From NCBI GenBank assembly GCA_963779765.1, contig CAVZZP010000001.1, forward strand, positions 1 to 64,000: a stretch of 64,000 bases of DNA. Direction: 5' to 3'. This document shows positions 18,139-27,442 of the stretch, one piece after another. Numbering within the stretch: the stretch's first letter is position 1; every line of letters starts with the position of its first letter. The position numbers and the translations under genes are program-made. The notes under the pieces were generated by a model, which did no database searches, was not told where the DNA came from, and was given only the letters and a program-made list of their open reading frames with translations. Source of the stretch: Silicimonas sp963779765. GTDB lineage: Bacteria > Pseudomonadota > Alphaproteobacteria > Rhodobacterales > Rhodobacteraceae.

Positions 18139-18964
18139 TTGCCCACTCCCCGCTGCGGTCGAGGCCCGGGAGCAGGCCGCGTGGCCCGCCGATGCGCGGA
18201 AGGCAGTTCAACAGGCCCTTGGTGTAGGGATGCTGCGCAGCCAGCAGGTCCTTCGCGGCCAGTTCCTCGACGATGCGGCCACGGTACATGACCAGCACCC
18301 GGTCGCAGAAGCGGGCGACGAGACGCAGGTCGTGGCTGATGAAGATCAGGCCCATGCCGCGCTGGCGCACGAGGTCGTCGAGGATCGACAGCACCTCGGC
18401 CTGGACGGTCACATCGAGCGCGCTGGTGGGTTCGTCCGCGATCAGAAGGTCGGGACCGGGGATCAACATCATCGCGATCATCACACGCTGGCCCATGCCG
18501 CCCGACAGTTCGTGCGGATAGGCTTCCATCACGCGGTCGGGGTCGCGGATCTGCACCGCCTCGAGTGCCGCGACGGCCTTGGTGCGCGCCTCGGCCCGGC
18601 CAAGGCGGTCACGCCGGCGCAGTCCTTCGGTCAGTTGTGCGCCGACCTTCATCACGGGGTTCAGCGAGTACTTCGGATCCTGCATGACCATCGCGATGCG
18701 CGGACCGCGCAGCGCGCGCATCCTGCGTTCGCTGGCGCGGATCAGGTCGATGCCGTCGAACTCCATCCGGTCGGCCTCGATCCGCCCCGGCGGGCGGATG
18801 AGGCGCAGCACCGCACGCCCGGTCATGGTCTTGCCAGAGCCGCTTTCGCCAACGATCCCAAGACGTTCGCGCCCGAGGCTGAAGCTCGCGCCGCGCACGG
18901 CCTCGACGGGTCCGGTCTCGGTCATGAAGGTCACGCGAAGGTTTTCGACCGCAAGCAGGCTCAT
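18131..18964 (-). CDS. dppD: oligopeptide/dipeptide ABC transporter ATP-binding subunit (DppD/OppD type)
   Basis: A protein of 277 residues starting MSLLAVENLRVTF. Walker A GESGSGKTMT (Thr in place of the usual Ser-Thr), Q-loop MQDPKYSLNPVMKVG, signature LSGGMGQRVMIAMML, Walker B LLIADEPTSALDVT, H-loop SHDLRLVARF. The C-terminus HPYTKGLLNCLPRIGG is the oligopeptide-transporter extension. The start codon overlaps the stop of the permease gene by 4 bases. It pairs with the DppF-type subunit as a heterodimeric ATPase. Confidence 0.93.
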
Positions 18965-19866
18965 CGCGATGAACTCCGCGGGTCGAGCACGTCGCGCAAG
19001 CCGTCGCCCAGAAGGTTGAACCCCAGCGAGACGGTGAAGATGGCGAGGCCGGGCATCGTGGCGACCCACCATTGCTCGAACAGGAACTTCCGCCCGGACG
19101 CGATCATCAGCCCCCACTCCGGCAGGGGCGGCTGCACGCCGAGGCCCAGGAACCCGAGCCCCGCGGCGATCAGGATGACGCCGGCCATGTCGAGCGTGAC
19201 GCGGATGATGACCGACGGAAGGCACATCGGCACGACATGGCCCCAGATGATCCGCCCTGCCCCGGCGCCCTGCAGACGGACGGCGGCGATGTAATCCGAC
19301 GTGCGCACCGTCAGCGTCTCGGCCCGCGCCACGCGGGCATAGGGCGGCCAGGCCGTCAGCGCGATGGCGAGAACCGCGTTGATGATCCCCGGCCCCAGCA
19401 CGGCGACGAGGGCAAGCGCCAGGATCAGTCGCGGGAAGGCGAGGAATATGTCGGTGAGGCGCATCAGCACCAGGTCCACCCAGCCGCCGAAGTAACCCGC
19501 GATGGTCCCGATCAGCAGGCCCAGGACGGGGGCCGTCAGGACGACTAGCGTCACGATGTAAAGCGTGATGCGCGCGCCATAGACGATGCGGCTCCAGATA
19601 TCGCGGCCGAAGTCGTCCGTGCCAAGCCAGTGGCCCGGAGTGCCGGGCGGCAGAAGCCGCTGCGACAGGTTCTGAACGAACGGATCGTGGGTGGCGAAGA
19701 GCGGCGCGAAAGCCGCCATCGCCAGAAGAACCAGCACGATCAGCGCACCCGACACCGCTAAGGGATTGCGGCGCAGGCGCAGCCAGGCCAGCCACGCCTG
19801 CCCCAGCCGCGCCTGACGGCGTGATTTCGGGTTGGGATCGGTCAGCCAGGCGGTCAGCGTCGTCAT
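18961..19866 (-). CDS. dppC: oligopeptide/dipeptide ABC transporter permease (DppC type)
   Basis: A protein of 301 residues with a cytoplasmic N-terminus, then a first helix (LAVSGALIVLVLLAMAAFAPLFA). The typical DppC segment follows: HWLGTDDFGRDIWSRIVYGARITL. The EAA loop is YARVARAETLTVRTSDYIAAVRLQGAG. The end of the protein (PPLPEWGLMIASGR...GLAIFTVSLGFNLLGDGLRDVLDPR) is typical of the family. It forms the membrane pore with the DppB-type permease. It overlaps both neighbours by 4 bases. Confidence 0.95.
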   Translation of the reverse strand: MTTLTAWLTDPNPKSRRQARLGQAWLAWLRLRRNPLAVSGALIVLVLLAMAAFAPLFATHDPFVQNLSQRLLPPGTPGHWLGTDDFGRDIWSRIVYGARITLYIVTLVVLTAPVLGLLIGTIAGYFGGWVDLVLMRLTDIFLAFPRLILALALVAVLGPGIINAVLAIALTAWPPYARVARAETLTVRTSDYIAAVRLQGAGAGRIIWGHVVPMCLPSVIIRVTLDMAGVILIAAGLGFLGLGVQPPLPEWGLMIASGRKFLFEQWWVATMPGLAIFTVSLGFNLLGDGLRDVLDPRSSSR

Positions 19867-20927
19867 CGGCGCGCCCGCGGGTCGACGATGCGGTAAAGGA
19901 TGTCGGACAGCATGTTGAGCGTCACGAAGACCGCGCCGATCACGACAGTGCCGCCGAGGACTGCGGGCATGTCGGCGGTGAAGAGCGCATCGGTGATATA
20001 GCTGCCGAGGCCGGGCCAGGCGAAGATCGTCTCGGTCAACACCGCGCCTTCGAGGAGGTAGGCGTAGGAGAGTGCGATGACGGTGATGAGGGGCACCAGC
20101 ACGTTGCGCATGGCATGGACCCAGATCACGCGGCGCTCCGGCATCCCCTTGATGCGGGCCGTGGTGATGTACTCCTGCCCCAACTCGTTCATCATGAAGC
20201 TACGGGTCATCCGGCTGATGTAGGCCATCGAGATATAGCCCAGGATCCCTGCCGGAAGGATGATGTGCGATACCGCGTTGGCGAAGGCGTCCCAGGCCCC
20301 GTTCAGCGCCGTGTCGATGAGGACCGCGCCGGTATACTGCGTCAGCGTGAACTGCATCATCATGTCGTAGACGGGGTCGAGGCGTCCCGGCCCGCCCACC
20401 CATCCGAGATGGCCGTAGAACACCAGAAGGCCGATCAGCCCCAGCCAGAACACCGGCATCGAATAGCCCATGAGCCCGACGAGGCGCACCACCTGGTCGG
20501 CGATGCTGCCGGGCCGCGTCGCGGCGAGGACGCCTGCAGGCACGCCAACCAGTACCCCGATCAGGGTGCCGAGCGTGGCAAGCTCCAGCGTCGCGGGAAA
20601 ATAGCGTGCGATTTCGTCTGCGATCGGGGCGCGTGTGCGGATTGACACTCCGAGGTCGCCCTGGATCGCGTCGCCGACATAGATCAGGAACTGCCACCAC
20701 AACGGCTCGTCGAGGCCCAGCGCCAGCCGCGCGGCCTCGTACTGCGCAGCGGTGGCCCGCTCGCCGACGATGGAAAGCACCGGGTCGATCGGCACCACGC
20801 GCCCGATGAAGAAGGTCACGACGAGAAGACCCAGAAGGGTGATCGCAAGCGTGACAAGCCCGCCCGCGATCTGGCGCAGAACGGAGAGAAGGCGCGAGGG
20901 GGGCGACGTCTCGGTCAGGGAGGCCAT
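19863..20927 (-). CDS. dppB: oligopeptide/dipeptide ABC transporter permease (DppB type)
   Basis: A protein of 354 residues. Features include helix 1 (GGLVTLAITLLGLLVVTFFIGRVVPIDP), the family motif ALGLDEPLWWQFLIYVGDAIQGDLGVSIRTR, and the cytoplasmic loop YISRMTRSFMMNELGQEYITTARIKGMPERRVIWVHAMRN. The C-terminus ETIFAWPGLGSYITDAL is also DppB-like. It follows the binding-protein gene, separated by a 13-bp hairpin, and precedes the DppC-type gene with a 4-base overlap. Confidence 0.95.
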   Translation of the reverse strand: MASLTETSPPSRLLSVLRQIAGGLVTLAITLLGLLVVTFFIGRVVPIDPVLSIVGERATAAQYEAARLALGLDEPLWWQFLIYVGDAIQGDLGVSIRTRAPIADEIARYFPATLELATLGTLIGVLVGVPAGVLAATRPGSIADQVVRLVGLMGYSMPVFWLGLIGLLVFYGHLGWVGGPGRLDPVYDMMMQFTLTQYTGAVLIDTALNGAWDAFANAVSHIILPAGILGYISMAYISRMTRSFMMNELGQEYITTARIKGMPERRVIWVHAMRNVLVPLITVIALSYAYLLEGAVLTETIFAWPGLGSYITDALFTADMPAVLGGTVVIGAVFVTLNMLSDILYRIVDPRARR

Positions 20928-20940
20928 TCCGGATACGGAG

Positions 20941-20973
20941 TGCCGCCGCGCCCCACGGTCGGGCGCGGCGGCA
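20941..20973 (-). terminator. intercistronic hairpin after the peptide-binding-protein gene
   Basis: A perfect 13-bp inverted repeat (TGCCGCCGCGCCC / GGGCGCGGCGGCA) with a 7-base loop lies 5 bases after the binding-protein stop codon and upstream of the permease start. It lacks a T-run. Such hairpins commonly attenuate transcription or protect the upstream message, giving excess binding protein. Confidence 0.8.
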
Positions 20974-20978
20974 GGCCC

Positions 20979-22574
20979 TTACTTCGTCACCAGCCAGTAC
21001 ACGACCAAGTCGGTCGCGCCGCCGGTGTAGAAGTTCTCGACGTTCGAGCGGAGGCCCGTCTGGCTCTGCTGCTGGAACATCAGCACGAAGGCCGAGTCGT
21101 CGCGGTGCTGGCTCTGGATGTCCTCGTACATGGACTGGCGCTTGTCCCCGTCCTTCTCGGCCACGGCCGCTTCGGTCATCGGACCAAGCTCGGCCGGATC
21201 CCATGCTGTCCGCCAGGCGAGGTAGCCGGTGGCGTTGGCCTCGTCCGAATTGTCCGGATTCATCGCGAAGGTCGATGCGTTCGTATGCGGGTCGGGATAG
21301 TCCGGCCCCCAGGTCTGCAGCGTCATTTCATGCTGACGGGCGCGATATTTCCCAAGCACTGTCGCGCCGTCACCCACGTCCAGCGTGACGTTGATCCCGG
21401 CCTGGCCCAAGGTGTTCTGGATCGACTGGGCGATGTCCATACGCTCCTGGTCGTTGCGCACGGTCAGAGACAACTCGAGCGGCAACGTGACGCCCGACGA
21501 AGCGAGAAGCTCCTTGGCCTTTTCGACATCGAGGCTGTAGGGCGTGTCGTCCAGCGCGCCGAGGAAGCCTTGCGGCAGGAAGGCCTGATGGACGCCCCAC
21601 TGCCCCTTCAGGATCGTGTCCGCCATGCCCTGATAGTCGATCGCCCAGCGTATCGCGTCCAGCACGTCCGGATTGGCCAGCTCTTCCTTCTTCTGGTTCA
21701 TGGCCAGGTAATAAAGCTGACCACCCACGTCCTCCTGGATCTTGACGTCGGCATTGCCCTCGAGACCGGCGACGTCGGTCGGTGTCAGGGTGCGCGCGAT
21801 GTCGATGTCGCCGTTCTCCAGAAGCAGGCGCTGCGTGGCGGGTTCGGGGATGTGGCGCATGAAGACGTTCTTCATGACCGCGTCGCCGCGCCAATGACCC
21901 TCACGGGCTTCCAGTACATATCCCTCGTTCGGCTTGAACGACCGCAGGACATAGGCGCCGGTGCCGGCCGAATTGGACTTGAGCCACTCGTTGCCCATGT
22001 CGCCGTTGGCCTCGTTCTCCATGACCGTCTTCATGTCGACGATGTTGGCCACGCCCGCCGTCAGGCAGTTGTAGACGAAGGTGGGCGCATAGGCCTTGTC
22101 CGTCTTCATGACCACGGTATCGCCCTCGGCGGTGATCAAGCTATCCACGTTCTCGGGCGTGAAGCCGAACTGGGTCAGGATGAAGGCCGGGGTCTTGTCC
22201 AGCTTGACCACCCGGCGCAGCGAGCCTGCCGCGTCCTCGGCCGTCACCGGATTGCCGGACGAGAAGGTGATGCCTGGCTTGATCTTGATGCGGTAGGTCA
22301 CGCCGTCGTCGTCAACCGACCAGCTCTCGGCCAGCCCCGGGACCAATACGCCCTCCGCGGTCGGATCAAGCTCGATCAGCGTGTCGTAGAGGTTGTTGTT
22401 CAGGTCGACGCCCGAAAACTCGAAGGCTTCGTGAGGGTCGATCGAAACGATGTCGTCGATGGCGTCGGCAACCACCAGTGTGTCGGCTGGCGTCTCGGCG
22501 AACAACGCCACGGGGGCGCTGCATGCCATCAGTGCCGCCAGGGCCAGACGCCGGGTCGAGAATGTCGCAATCAT
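20979..22574 (-). CDS. dppA: ABC transporter substrate-binding protein for peptides (SBP_bac_5)
   Basis: About 531 residues. The ATG at 22574 is chosen because a GGGAG ribosome site lies six bases upstream (an earlier ATG at 22589 is possible). The signal peptide is MIATFSTRRLALAALMACSAPVALFA. The mature domain shows family-5 features: LVVADAIDDIVSIDPHEAFEFSGVDLNNNLYDTLIELDP, LAESWSVDDDGVTYRIKIKPGITFSSG, and the central YLAMNQKKEELANPDVLDAIRWAIDYQ. It is the first gene of the dpp-like operon; a dipeptidase is the last. The substrate is inferred to be di- or oligopeptides, but related binding proteins also take other solutes. Confidence 0.92.
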   Translation of the reverse strand: MIATFSTRRLALAALMACSAPVALFAETPADTLVVADAIDDIVSIDPHEAFEFSGVDLNNNLYDTLIELDPTAEGVLVPGLAESWSVDDDGVTYRIKIKPGITFSSGNPVTAEDAAGSLRRVVKLDKTPAFILTQFGFTPENVDSLITAEGDTVVMKTDKAYAPTFVYNCLTAGVANIVDMKTVMENEANGDMGNEWLKSNSAGTGAYVLRSFKPNEGYVLEAREGHWRGDAVMKNVFMRHIPEPATQRLLLENGDIDIARTLTPTDVAGLEGNADVKIQEDVGGQLYYLAMNQKKEELANPDVLDAIRWAIDYQGMADTILKGQWGVHQAFLPQGFLGALDDTPYSLDVEKAKELLASSGVTLPLELSLTVRNDQERMDIAQSIQNTLGQAGINVTLDVGDGATVLGKYRARQHEMTLQTWGPDYPDPHTNASTFAMNPDNSDEANATGYLAWRTAWDPAELGPMTEAAVAEKDGDKRQSMYEDIQSQHRDDSAFVLMFQQQSQTGLRSNVENFYTGGATDLVVYWLVTK

Positions 22575-22773
22575 GTCGTGAACTCCCATTATTGGACTCG
22601 CAAGGTCTCCCTGCACGGTATTCCAAATGGAGAGATTGAGAAGGCGCAATCGTTCGGATGTCCTCACGTCAGGTCCGAACGGGTCGATAACGGTCGACTT
22701 GGGTTGATATATCTCGACAAGACGACGTGCGTCTCGCCTGACCCGGCGTCGGGTCCGGAAGAAGAGCGCGCCG

Positions 22774-23358
22774 CTATCTGAGACCGCGGCCCGCTATGTC
22801 GCGGGCCAGGGCCGAGATGACGCGCGTCCGTGCCGCGGCGATGGCTATGAACCCTCCCGCGGGGTCGAAGGGCTCGGTGATGCGAAAGGACAGGGCCTTG
22901 TCCGTGCGCGCCTCATCGTTGTGCGCGACGTAATAACGCCCCTGCGCCACGAAGCGGCCCCCGGCCTCGGCCACGAATTCCTCGATACGCACCTCGACCA
23001 CGACTTCGGGCTCGTCCCGAAAGGGCCAGGGCTCGGACGCCACAAGCCGGCCGGTCAGGTCCGCCAGGGCGTTCGTCAGGCGCAGCGTCACCGCGCGGAT
23101 CGGATCGTCCGCCCAGATGCTGTCGGGTGCGGCGGTGATCGCGCCCGCCCCGTTGGACACGGCGATCCCCTCTTCCGAGGCGTAGGCCGGCAGCGTGACC
23201 TCGCGCAGCGACACCGACGTCATCGAGATCGACACGCGCGAGGCCTGCACAGGCTCGGACGCCGAATACCGCACCGGCACCGCGTCGTCGCCGCAGCCGG
23301 CGAGAGCGAGCGCTGTGGTCGCGGCGAGGCATCTCAGGGTCGTTGTCATGTCACTCAC
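22774..23358 (-). CDS. pqiC: PqiC-like lipoprotein, transport auxiliary component
   Basis: About 194 residues from a GTG at 23358, which overlaps the PqiB stop codon (GTGA), so translation is coupled. The signal is lipoprotein-type (LAATTALALAGC). The mature chain (YSASEPVQASRVSISMTSVSLREVTLPAYASEEGI) matches the ABC-type transport auxiliary lipoprotein domain (PqiC/YmbA/DUF330). The central part contains LADLTGRLVASEPWPF. In Escherichia coli PqiC is an outer-membrane lipoprotein that binds PqiB at the end of a periplasmic lipid tunnel. The placement here directly after pqiB fits that role. Confidence 0.88.
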   Translation of the reverse strand: MSDMTTTLRCLAATTALALAGCGDDAVPVRYSASEPVQASRVSISMTSVSLREVTLPAYASEEGIAVSNGAGAITAAPDSIWADDPIRAVTLRLTNALADLTGRLVASEPWPFRDEPEVVVEVRIEEFVAEAGGRFVAQGRYYVAHNDEARTDKALSFRITEPFDPAGGFIAIAAARTRVISALARDIAGRGLR

Positions 23359-25457
23359 CGTCCAAGAATGATCGAATTCGGATTTCGTTCCAGGGTGCGC
23401 GCCAGCCGCTCGACGGCGCGCGCCGCGTCCTGAAGGTCGCCTAGCGCAGTCCGTGCGCTGCGGTTCAGTTCCGAGTCCTCGTCGAAACCCGCGAGCGTCG
23501 CCGACGCCTGCGCGGCAAGCTGGTCGATCCGCTCGACAATGCCGGGCAGCTCTGCCGCAGCCTCCTCGACCGCCTGGCTGGCCGAATTGGCCGAGGCCAG
23601 CGTCTCGTTCAGGTTGGAGACCGCCCCGCCCGTCCGAAGCTCCTCGAGCGCCGCTTCAAGTTCGGCCAGGGTCGCGCCAAGCCGCTCGGGCAGCGCCCGC
23701 GTGCCGTCATCGTCAAGGATCGCGCGCGCCGAGGCGACCGTCTCGGACACCTCGTCCACCAGACGCTGCAATTCAAGCTGCTCGGCCTGTTCGGCAACGG
23801 CGGTCAGACGCGCGACGAGGTCAGGCACGCCTTCGACACTGTCGCCAACGCCCGTCGCCGCCTCGGCTGCCGCATCGACGGCGGCGGTCACGCGCTCGAC
23901 CGTCCTGGCGGTCTCGATGCTCTCGGCGATGGACCGCAGGTTCCCGGCCACGGCCTGAAGGTCGGCAAGAAGTGCCGAGGCCTGAGCGGGCAGCGCCTGG
24001 ATCTCTTCTCCCGACGCGACGGACCGCACGTCGGCGACGAGGTCGCGCACGTCGCCCGGGATCGCCTTCAGGTCTTCGCTATCGGCGATCTCGGTGGCCG
24101 AGGTCAGGAACGACGTCGCGGCATCCAGCAGTTCCTCGATCGGCAGGTTGTTGATCCGCTCCATCACGCCCTCGGCGGTGGCCGAGACGTCCGAGATGTC
24201 GCTCTCGGCGACCGGGATGACGGGGAAAGGTTCGGCATCGACATCAAGCGTGGCAGGTGGCGCGTCCGGCACGTCCACGAGGTCGACCCTCAGGCCGCCC
24301 GTCAGGATGCTGGCCGACACGAGGCGCGCGCGCAGCCCCTCCGACACGCGCTCCTCGAGAAAGGCGAGTGCCGCGTCCTCCGTCGCCTCGCTCAGTCCCA
24401 TCTTCGAGGTGCGAAGCTCCATCGAGGTTGAAAGCCGGACATTGGTGTCTCCGAAGCGGTCCTCGTCGACGATGCCGTTCAGGTTGATGACCTCGCCGAT
24501 GTTCACGCCGTCCAGAAGGACCGGCGCACCGACGGTCAGACCGCTGAAGTTCTCGTCGAAGATCGCCGTCAGGGTCAGGACCGGGCCGCTGTCGTTCTGG
24601 AACAAGCTGGCCCGGGCGGCACCTTCGTCGGCGAAGAGGGTGAAGTCGGCGCCGTCGCTGACCGGCGTGCCGCCCGACACCACTGTGTCGAAGGCCACCC
24701 CGCCCGCGATCAGCGTCGCCAGCGACGAGAAGTCCAGTTCGGCTCCGGTAGCGCCGAGAGAGAAGCTGAAGCCCGAGATGTCCCAGAAGCGCGTGTTCGA
24801 CGACACGAGCCGGTTGTAGGGCGAGAAGATCACCGCCTCGGCCCGGGCGACGGTTCCGTCGGCGGCAAGCTCGGGCTCGCCGACCCGGCCGACCTCGACG
24901 CCCTTGTGCAGGATCGGCGTGCCCTCGACCAGTTGCACGTCCGCGCCTGCCGAGATGCGGATCGTCAGCCCCTCCTGCCCCGCCCGGAACAGGGGCGGCC
25001 TCGAAAGCCCTTCGTGCTCGAAGACCAGGCCGTCGGCCTGTGTGTCCCAGGTCGCCTCGATGTACACGCCGGACAAGACCGTGCTCAGCCCGCTTACGCC
25101 CTGAGCCGTCACCTCGGGTTGAACGATCCAGAACGTCGCGTCGCCATCGGCGAAGGGCGCTATGGACTGGTCAAGCCGCACACGGACCCGGACCGTCTCG
25201 AGCGTGCCCGAGAAGCCCACGTCCTCGACCCGCCCGATGGTCACGTCGCGATAACGCAGCTCGGTCTCGCCCTCGGTGATTCCGGTAGCCTGCTCGAAAA
25301 GGATCTCGATGACCGGCCCGCGCGAGGCATAGGACTGCCACCCGACCCAGAGGCTGACCGCAAGGGCGGCCAGCGGCACCAGCCAGACGATCGAGATCCG
25401 TTCCAGGATCGGGCGCCGCCGCCCGGACGCGGGAAGGTCGGAGGCCTGGTCGGTCAT
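23355..25457 (-). CDS. pqiB: PqiB-like MCE protein (intermembrane lipid transport)
   Basis: About 700 residues from the ATG at 25457. One N-terminal transmembrane helix (ISIVWLVPLAALAVSLWVGWQSY) is followed by three MCE domains: around ASRGPVIEILFEQATGITEGETELRYRDVTIGRV, around GLTIRISAGADVQLVEGTPILHKGVEVGRV, and around GPVLTLTAIFDENFSGLTVGAPVLLDGVNIGEV. A long alanine/glutamate-rich helical region (about residues 440-690) probably forms the coiled-coil needle. Three MCE units match PqiB rather than MlaD (one) or LetB (seven). It spans the periplasm and moves lipids between membranes. It overlaps the genes on both sides by 4 bases. Confidence 0.93.
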   Translation of the reverse strand: MTDQASDLPASGRRRPILERISIVWLVPLAALAVSLWVGWQSYASRGPVIEILFEQATGITEGETELRYRDVTIGRVEDVGFSGTLETVRVRVRLDQSIAPFADGDATFWIVQPEVTAQGVSGLSTVLSGVYIEATWDTQADGLVFEHEGLSRPPLFRAGQEGLTIRISAGADVQLVEGTPILHKGVEVGRVGEPELAADGTVARAEAVIFSPYNRLVSSNTRFWDISGFSFSLGATGAELDFSSLATLIAGGVAFDTVVSGGTPVSDGADFTLFADEGAARASLFQNDSGPVLTLTAIFDENFSGLTVGAPVLLDGVNIGEVINLNGIVDEDRFGDTNVRLSTSMELRTSKMGLSEATEDAALAFLEERVSEGLRARLVSASILTGGLRVDLVDVPDAPPATLDVDAEPFPVIPVAESDISDVSATAEGVMERINNLPIEELLDAATSFLTSATEIADSEDLKAIPGDVRDLVADVRSVASGEEIQALPAQASALLADLQAVAGNLRSIAESIETARTVERVTAAVDAAAEAATGVGDSVEGVPDLVARLTAVAEQAEQLELQRLVDEVSETVASARAILDDDGTRALPERLGATLAELEAALEELRTGGAVSNLNETLASANSASQAVEEAAAELPGIVERIDQLAAQASATLAGFDEDSELNRSARTALGDLQDAARAVERLARTLERNPNSIILGR

Positions 25458-26095
25458 CGCGCCGGCACCGATCCGTCGAGGCTGTCCCAGAGCCGCCGGG
25501 AATCGAAGCTCTGTGCCGACAGCATCGTGAAGATCACGGAAAGCGCGAAGGCGAGGCTCGCCGGTCCCGCCGTGACGGTCGCCACGGCGCTGAACTGAAC
25601 CAGGGACGACATGATCGCCACGACGAAAACGTCGATCATCGACCACCGTCCGATGTATTCGACGACGTCGTAGATGCGGTGCCGCGTACCCGGCGAAGTG
25701 GACGAGCGGTGTCTGACCGAGAGTGCGAGAAACGCGATGCAGAAGAACTTGGCCACTGGGATTCCGACGCTGGCGATCAGGATGATTGCGGCGATACCCG
25801 GGTTTCCGTACTCAAACAACTCGATCGCACCTCCCACGATGGTGGACAACTCGTTCTGCAACAGCGTCTTGGTGATCAGCATGGGTTCTGTGTTCGCCGG
25901 GATGTAGCAGATGATCCCGGCAAGCCACCAGGCCCAGACCCGCTGCAGGCTCGTCTCGTCACGCGACGACAGGCGCGAGCCGCAGCGCTCGCAGACCTCG
26001 GTGCCCAGCGGCCAGGCCTCGGCGCAGTGACGGCAGCCGACCATGCCGGCTTCGAGCGCGGTCACGACGGGCGCGTCTGGGTCAGATCGTTCCAT
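25454..26095 (-). CDS. pqiA: PqiA-like membrane protein, second half
   Basis: About 213 residues from the ATG at 26095, which lies inside the end of the preceding pqiA-like gene (34-base overlap). The N-terminal zinc-ribbon is GCRHCAEAWPLGTEVCERCGSRL. Four hydrophobic helices follow, including WAWWLAGIICYIPANTEPML, the PqiA hallmark PANTxPM, and IYDVVEYIGRWSMIDVFVVAIM. In Escherichia coli PqiA is one protein with two such units. Here they are separate genes. Confidence 0.9.
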   Translation of the reverse strand: MERSDPDAPVVTALEAGMVGCRHCAEAWPLGTEVCERCGSRLSSRDETSLQRVWAWWLAGIICYIPANTEPMLITKTLLQNELSTIVGGAIELFEYGNPGIAAIILIASVGIPVAKFFCIAFLALSVRHRSSTSPGTRHRIYDVVEYIGRWSMIDVFVVAIMSSLVQFSAVATVTAGPASLAFALSVIFTMLSAQSFDSRRLWDSLDGSVPAR

Positions 26096-26724
26096 ACGGA
26101 CCAACTACACAGGAATTTGTCCTGAGTGACAACAAGCGCCACCAGGGCGGTGAACATCCAGAACGCCTGACCCAGCGAGACTTGGGCGAGGTCCGTGATC
26201 TTGACCAGCGAGACGGCGCAACCGATGGCGAAGACCTCGGCCATGGACCAGGGCTTGAGGTCCTGCGCCAGCCGGAACGCCGGAATTGCCAGTGGGCGCG
26301 GTGCGCGGTCGAAGACGAGCGGGGCGAGGACATACGTCAGCAAGGCGGCACGCGCCGCCGGGATCGCCAGGACGAAGGCCAGCATCAGAAGGACAAGGAC
26401 GCGCAGACTGCCGTCCGAGAAGCTGAAGGCGATGTCGAGAAGCGAGGCACTGCTGCGGAAGCCCTGTATCTCGAGCGTCAGGAACGGAAAGAACACCGCC
26501 GCGAGGATCAGAACCAGCGTCGCCACGGCAAGCGAGATGATCAGCATCCCCGCCTTCCGGCGCGGTGCGGCAAGGACTGTATGGCAGCGCGAGCATACGG
26601 CCTGCGTGCCCTTCTCGACATCACGTGCCCGATAGAGCGCGTCGCACTTCGTGCAGACGACATAGCGCACCGGCGACGCGGCGACGTCAGGGTGAAGGGC
26701 ATCGGTCTCTGGCAAGAAGTGCAT
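26062..26724 (-). CDS. pqiA: PqiA-like membrane protein, first half
   Basis: A protein of 220 residues. The zinc-ribbon is CTKCDALYRARDVEKGTQAVCSRC, followed by a membrane region beginning GMLIISLAVATLVLILAAVFFPFLTLEIQG and the C-terminal LAQDLKPWSMAEVFAIGCAVSLVKI, which matches the second conserved motif of PqiA (W-S-M-x-E/D-V). It is the first gene of the four-gene pqi operon on this strand. It should anchor PqiB at the inner membrane. Confidence 0.9.
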   Translation of the reverse strand: MHFLPETDALHPDVAASPVRYVVCTKCDALYRARDVEKGTQAVCSRCHTVLAAPRRKAGMLIISLAVATLVLILAAVFFPFLTLEIQGFRSSASLLDIAFSFSDGSLRVLVLLMLAFVLAIPAARAALLTYVLAPLVFDRAPRPLAIPAFRLAQDLKPWSMAEVFAIGCAVSLVKITDLAQVSLGQAFWMFTALVALVVTQDKFLCSWSVWNDLTQTRPS

Positions 26725-26977
26725 CCCGTCGCGGCCGCCCGGCGCTCCGTGGCGAACCGCCGGGAGGAGTGAGCTTTCCCGTTAAACTACATCTGTTTGC
26801 ATCGATTCCAAGGGTTGCGGGGCGGAGCGGAGTTTTGACGTCGGGCACAAGCGCCATGACGCTCGTGCCTCCGACATTCGGTTTGCCACCGAAAAGGGAT
26901 TTGTCCTAAGATGATGCCAACCCCGGGACGCGCGGCATCACGCGCGGACCATAGCATGAACCGGGAGGTCAACCGAC

Positions 26978-27439
26978 ATGAGCATATCCCTTACACTGAA
27001 CGGCGAATCCGTCTCCATCGACGCGTCTCCCGACATGCCCCTTCTCTGGGCGATCCGAGACGTCCGCAAGCTGACCGGCACCAAGTTCGGCTGCGGGGTC
27101 GCCTCCTGCGGCGCCTGCACCGTCCATGTCGACGGCGTCGCCGTCCGCTCGTGCCAGACCTTCCTCGGCGACGTTGAAGGGGCCGAGGTGACGACCATCG
27201 AGGGCCTGTCGGGTCCTGTCGCCACCGCCGTTCAGGGCGCGTGGAAGGACCTCGACGTGGTCCAGTGCGGCTATTGCCAGTCGGGCCAGATCATGCAGGC
27301 CATCGACCTGCTGACCACGACGCCGAAACCCACGGACGACGACATCGACTCGGCCATGGACGGCAACGTCTGCCGCTGCGCGACCTATGTTCGTATCCGC
27401 GCCGCGATCCACGAAGCATCCCGCCGGATGGAGGCCTGA
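26978..27439 (+). CDS. iorA: isoquinoline 1-oxidoreductase-type (2Fe-2S) subunit
   Basis: A protein of 153 residues. The plant-type ferredoxin cluster is KFGCGVASCGACTVHVDGVAVRSC. The C-terminal helical-bundle cluster is QCGYCQSGQIMQA...GNVCRCATYVRIRAAI. These are the two [2Fe-2S] centres of xanthine-oxidase-family small subunits. A GGAGG ribosome site precedes the ATG. The next gene, 3 bases downstream, encodes the molybdopterin subunit; no FAD subunit follows. The pair resembles IorAB and related membrane-linked or periplasmic aldehyde/N-heterocycle oxidoreductases. The substrate cannot be told from the sequence. Confidence 0.9.
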   Translation: MSISLTLNGESVSIDASPDMPLLWAIRDVRKLTGTKFGCGVASCGACTVHVDGVAVRSCQTFLGDVEGAEVTTIEGLSGPVATAVQGAWKDLDVVQCGYCQSGQIMQAIDLLTTTPKPTDDDIDSAMDGNVCRCATYVRIRAAIHEASRRMEA

Positions 27440-27442
27440 GCC

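Noticed and set aside
20940..22781. 613-codon plus-strand frame opposite the peptide-binding-protein gene
   Set aside because: Antisense shadow; composition is typical of third-position GC bias and the opposite strand encodes a full family-5 binding protein.
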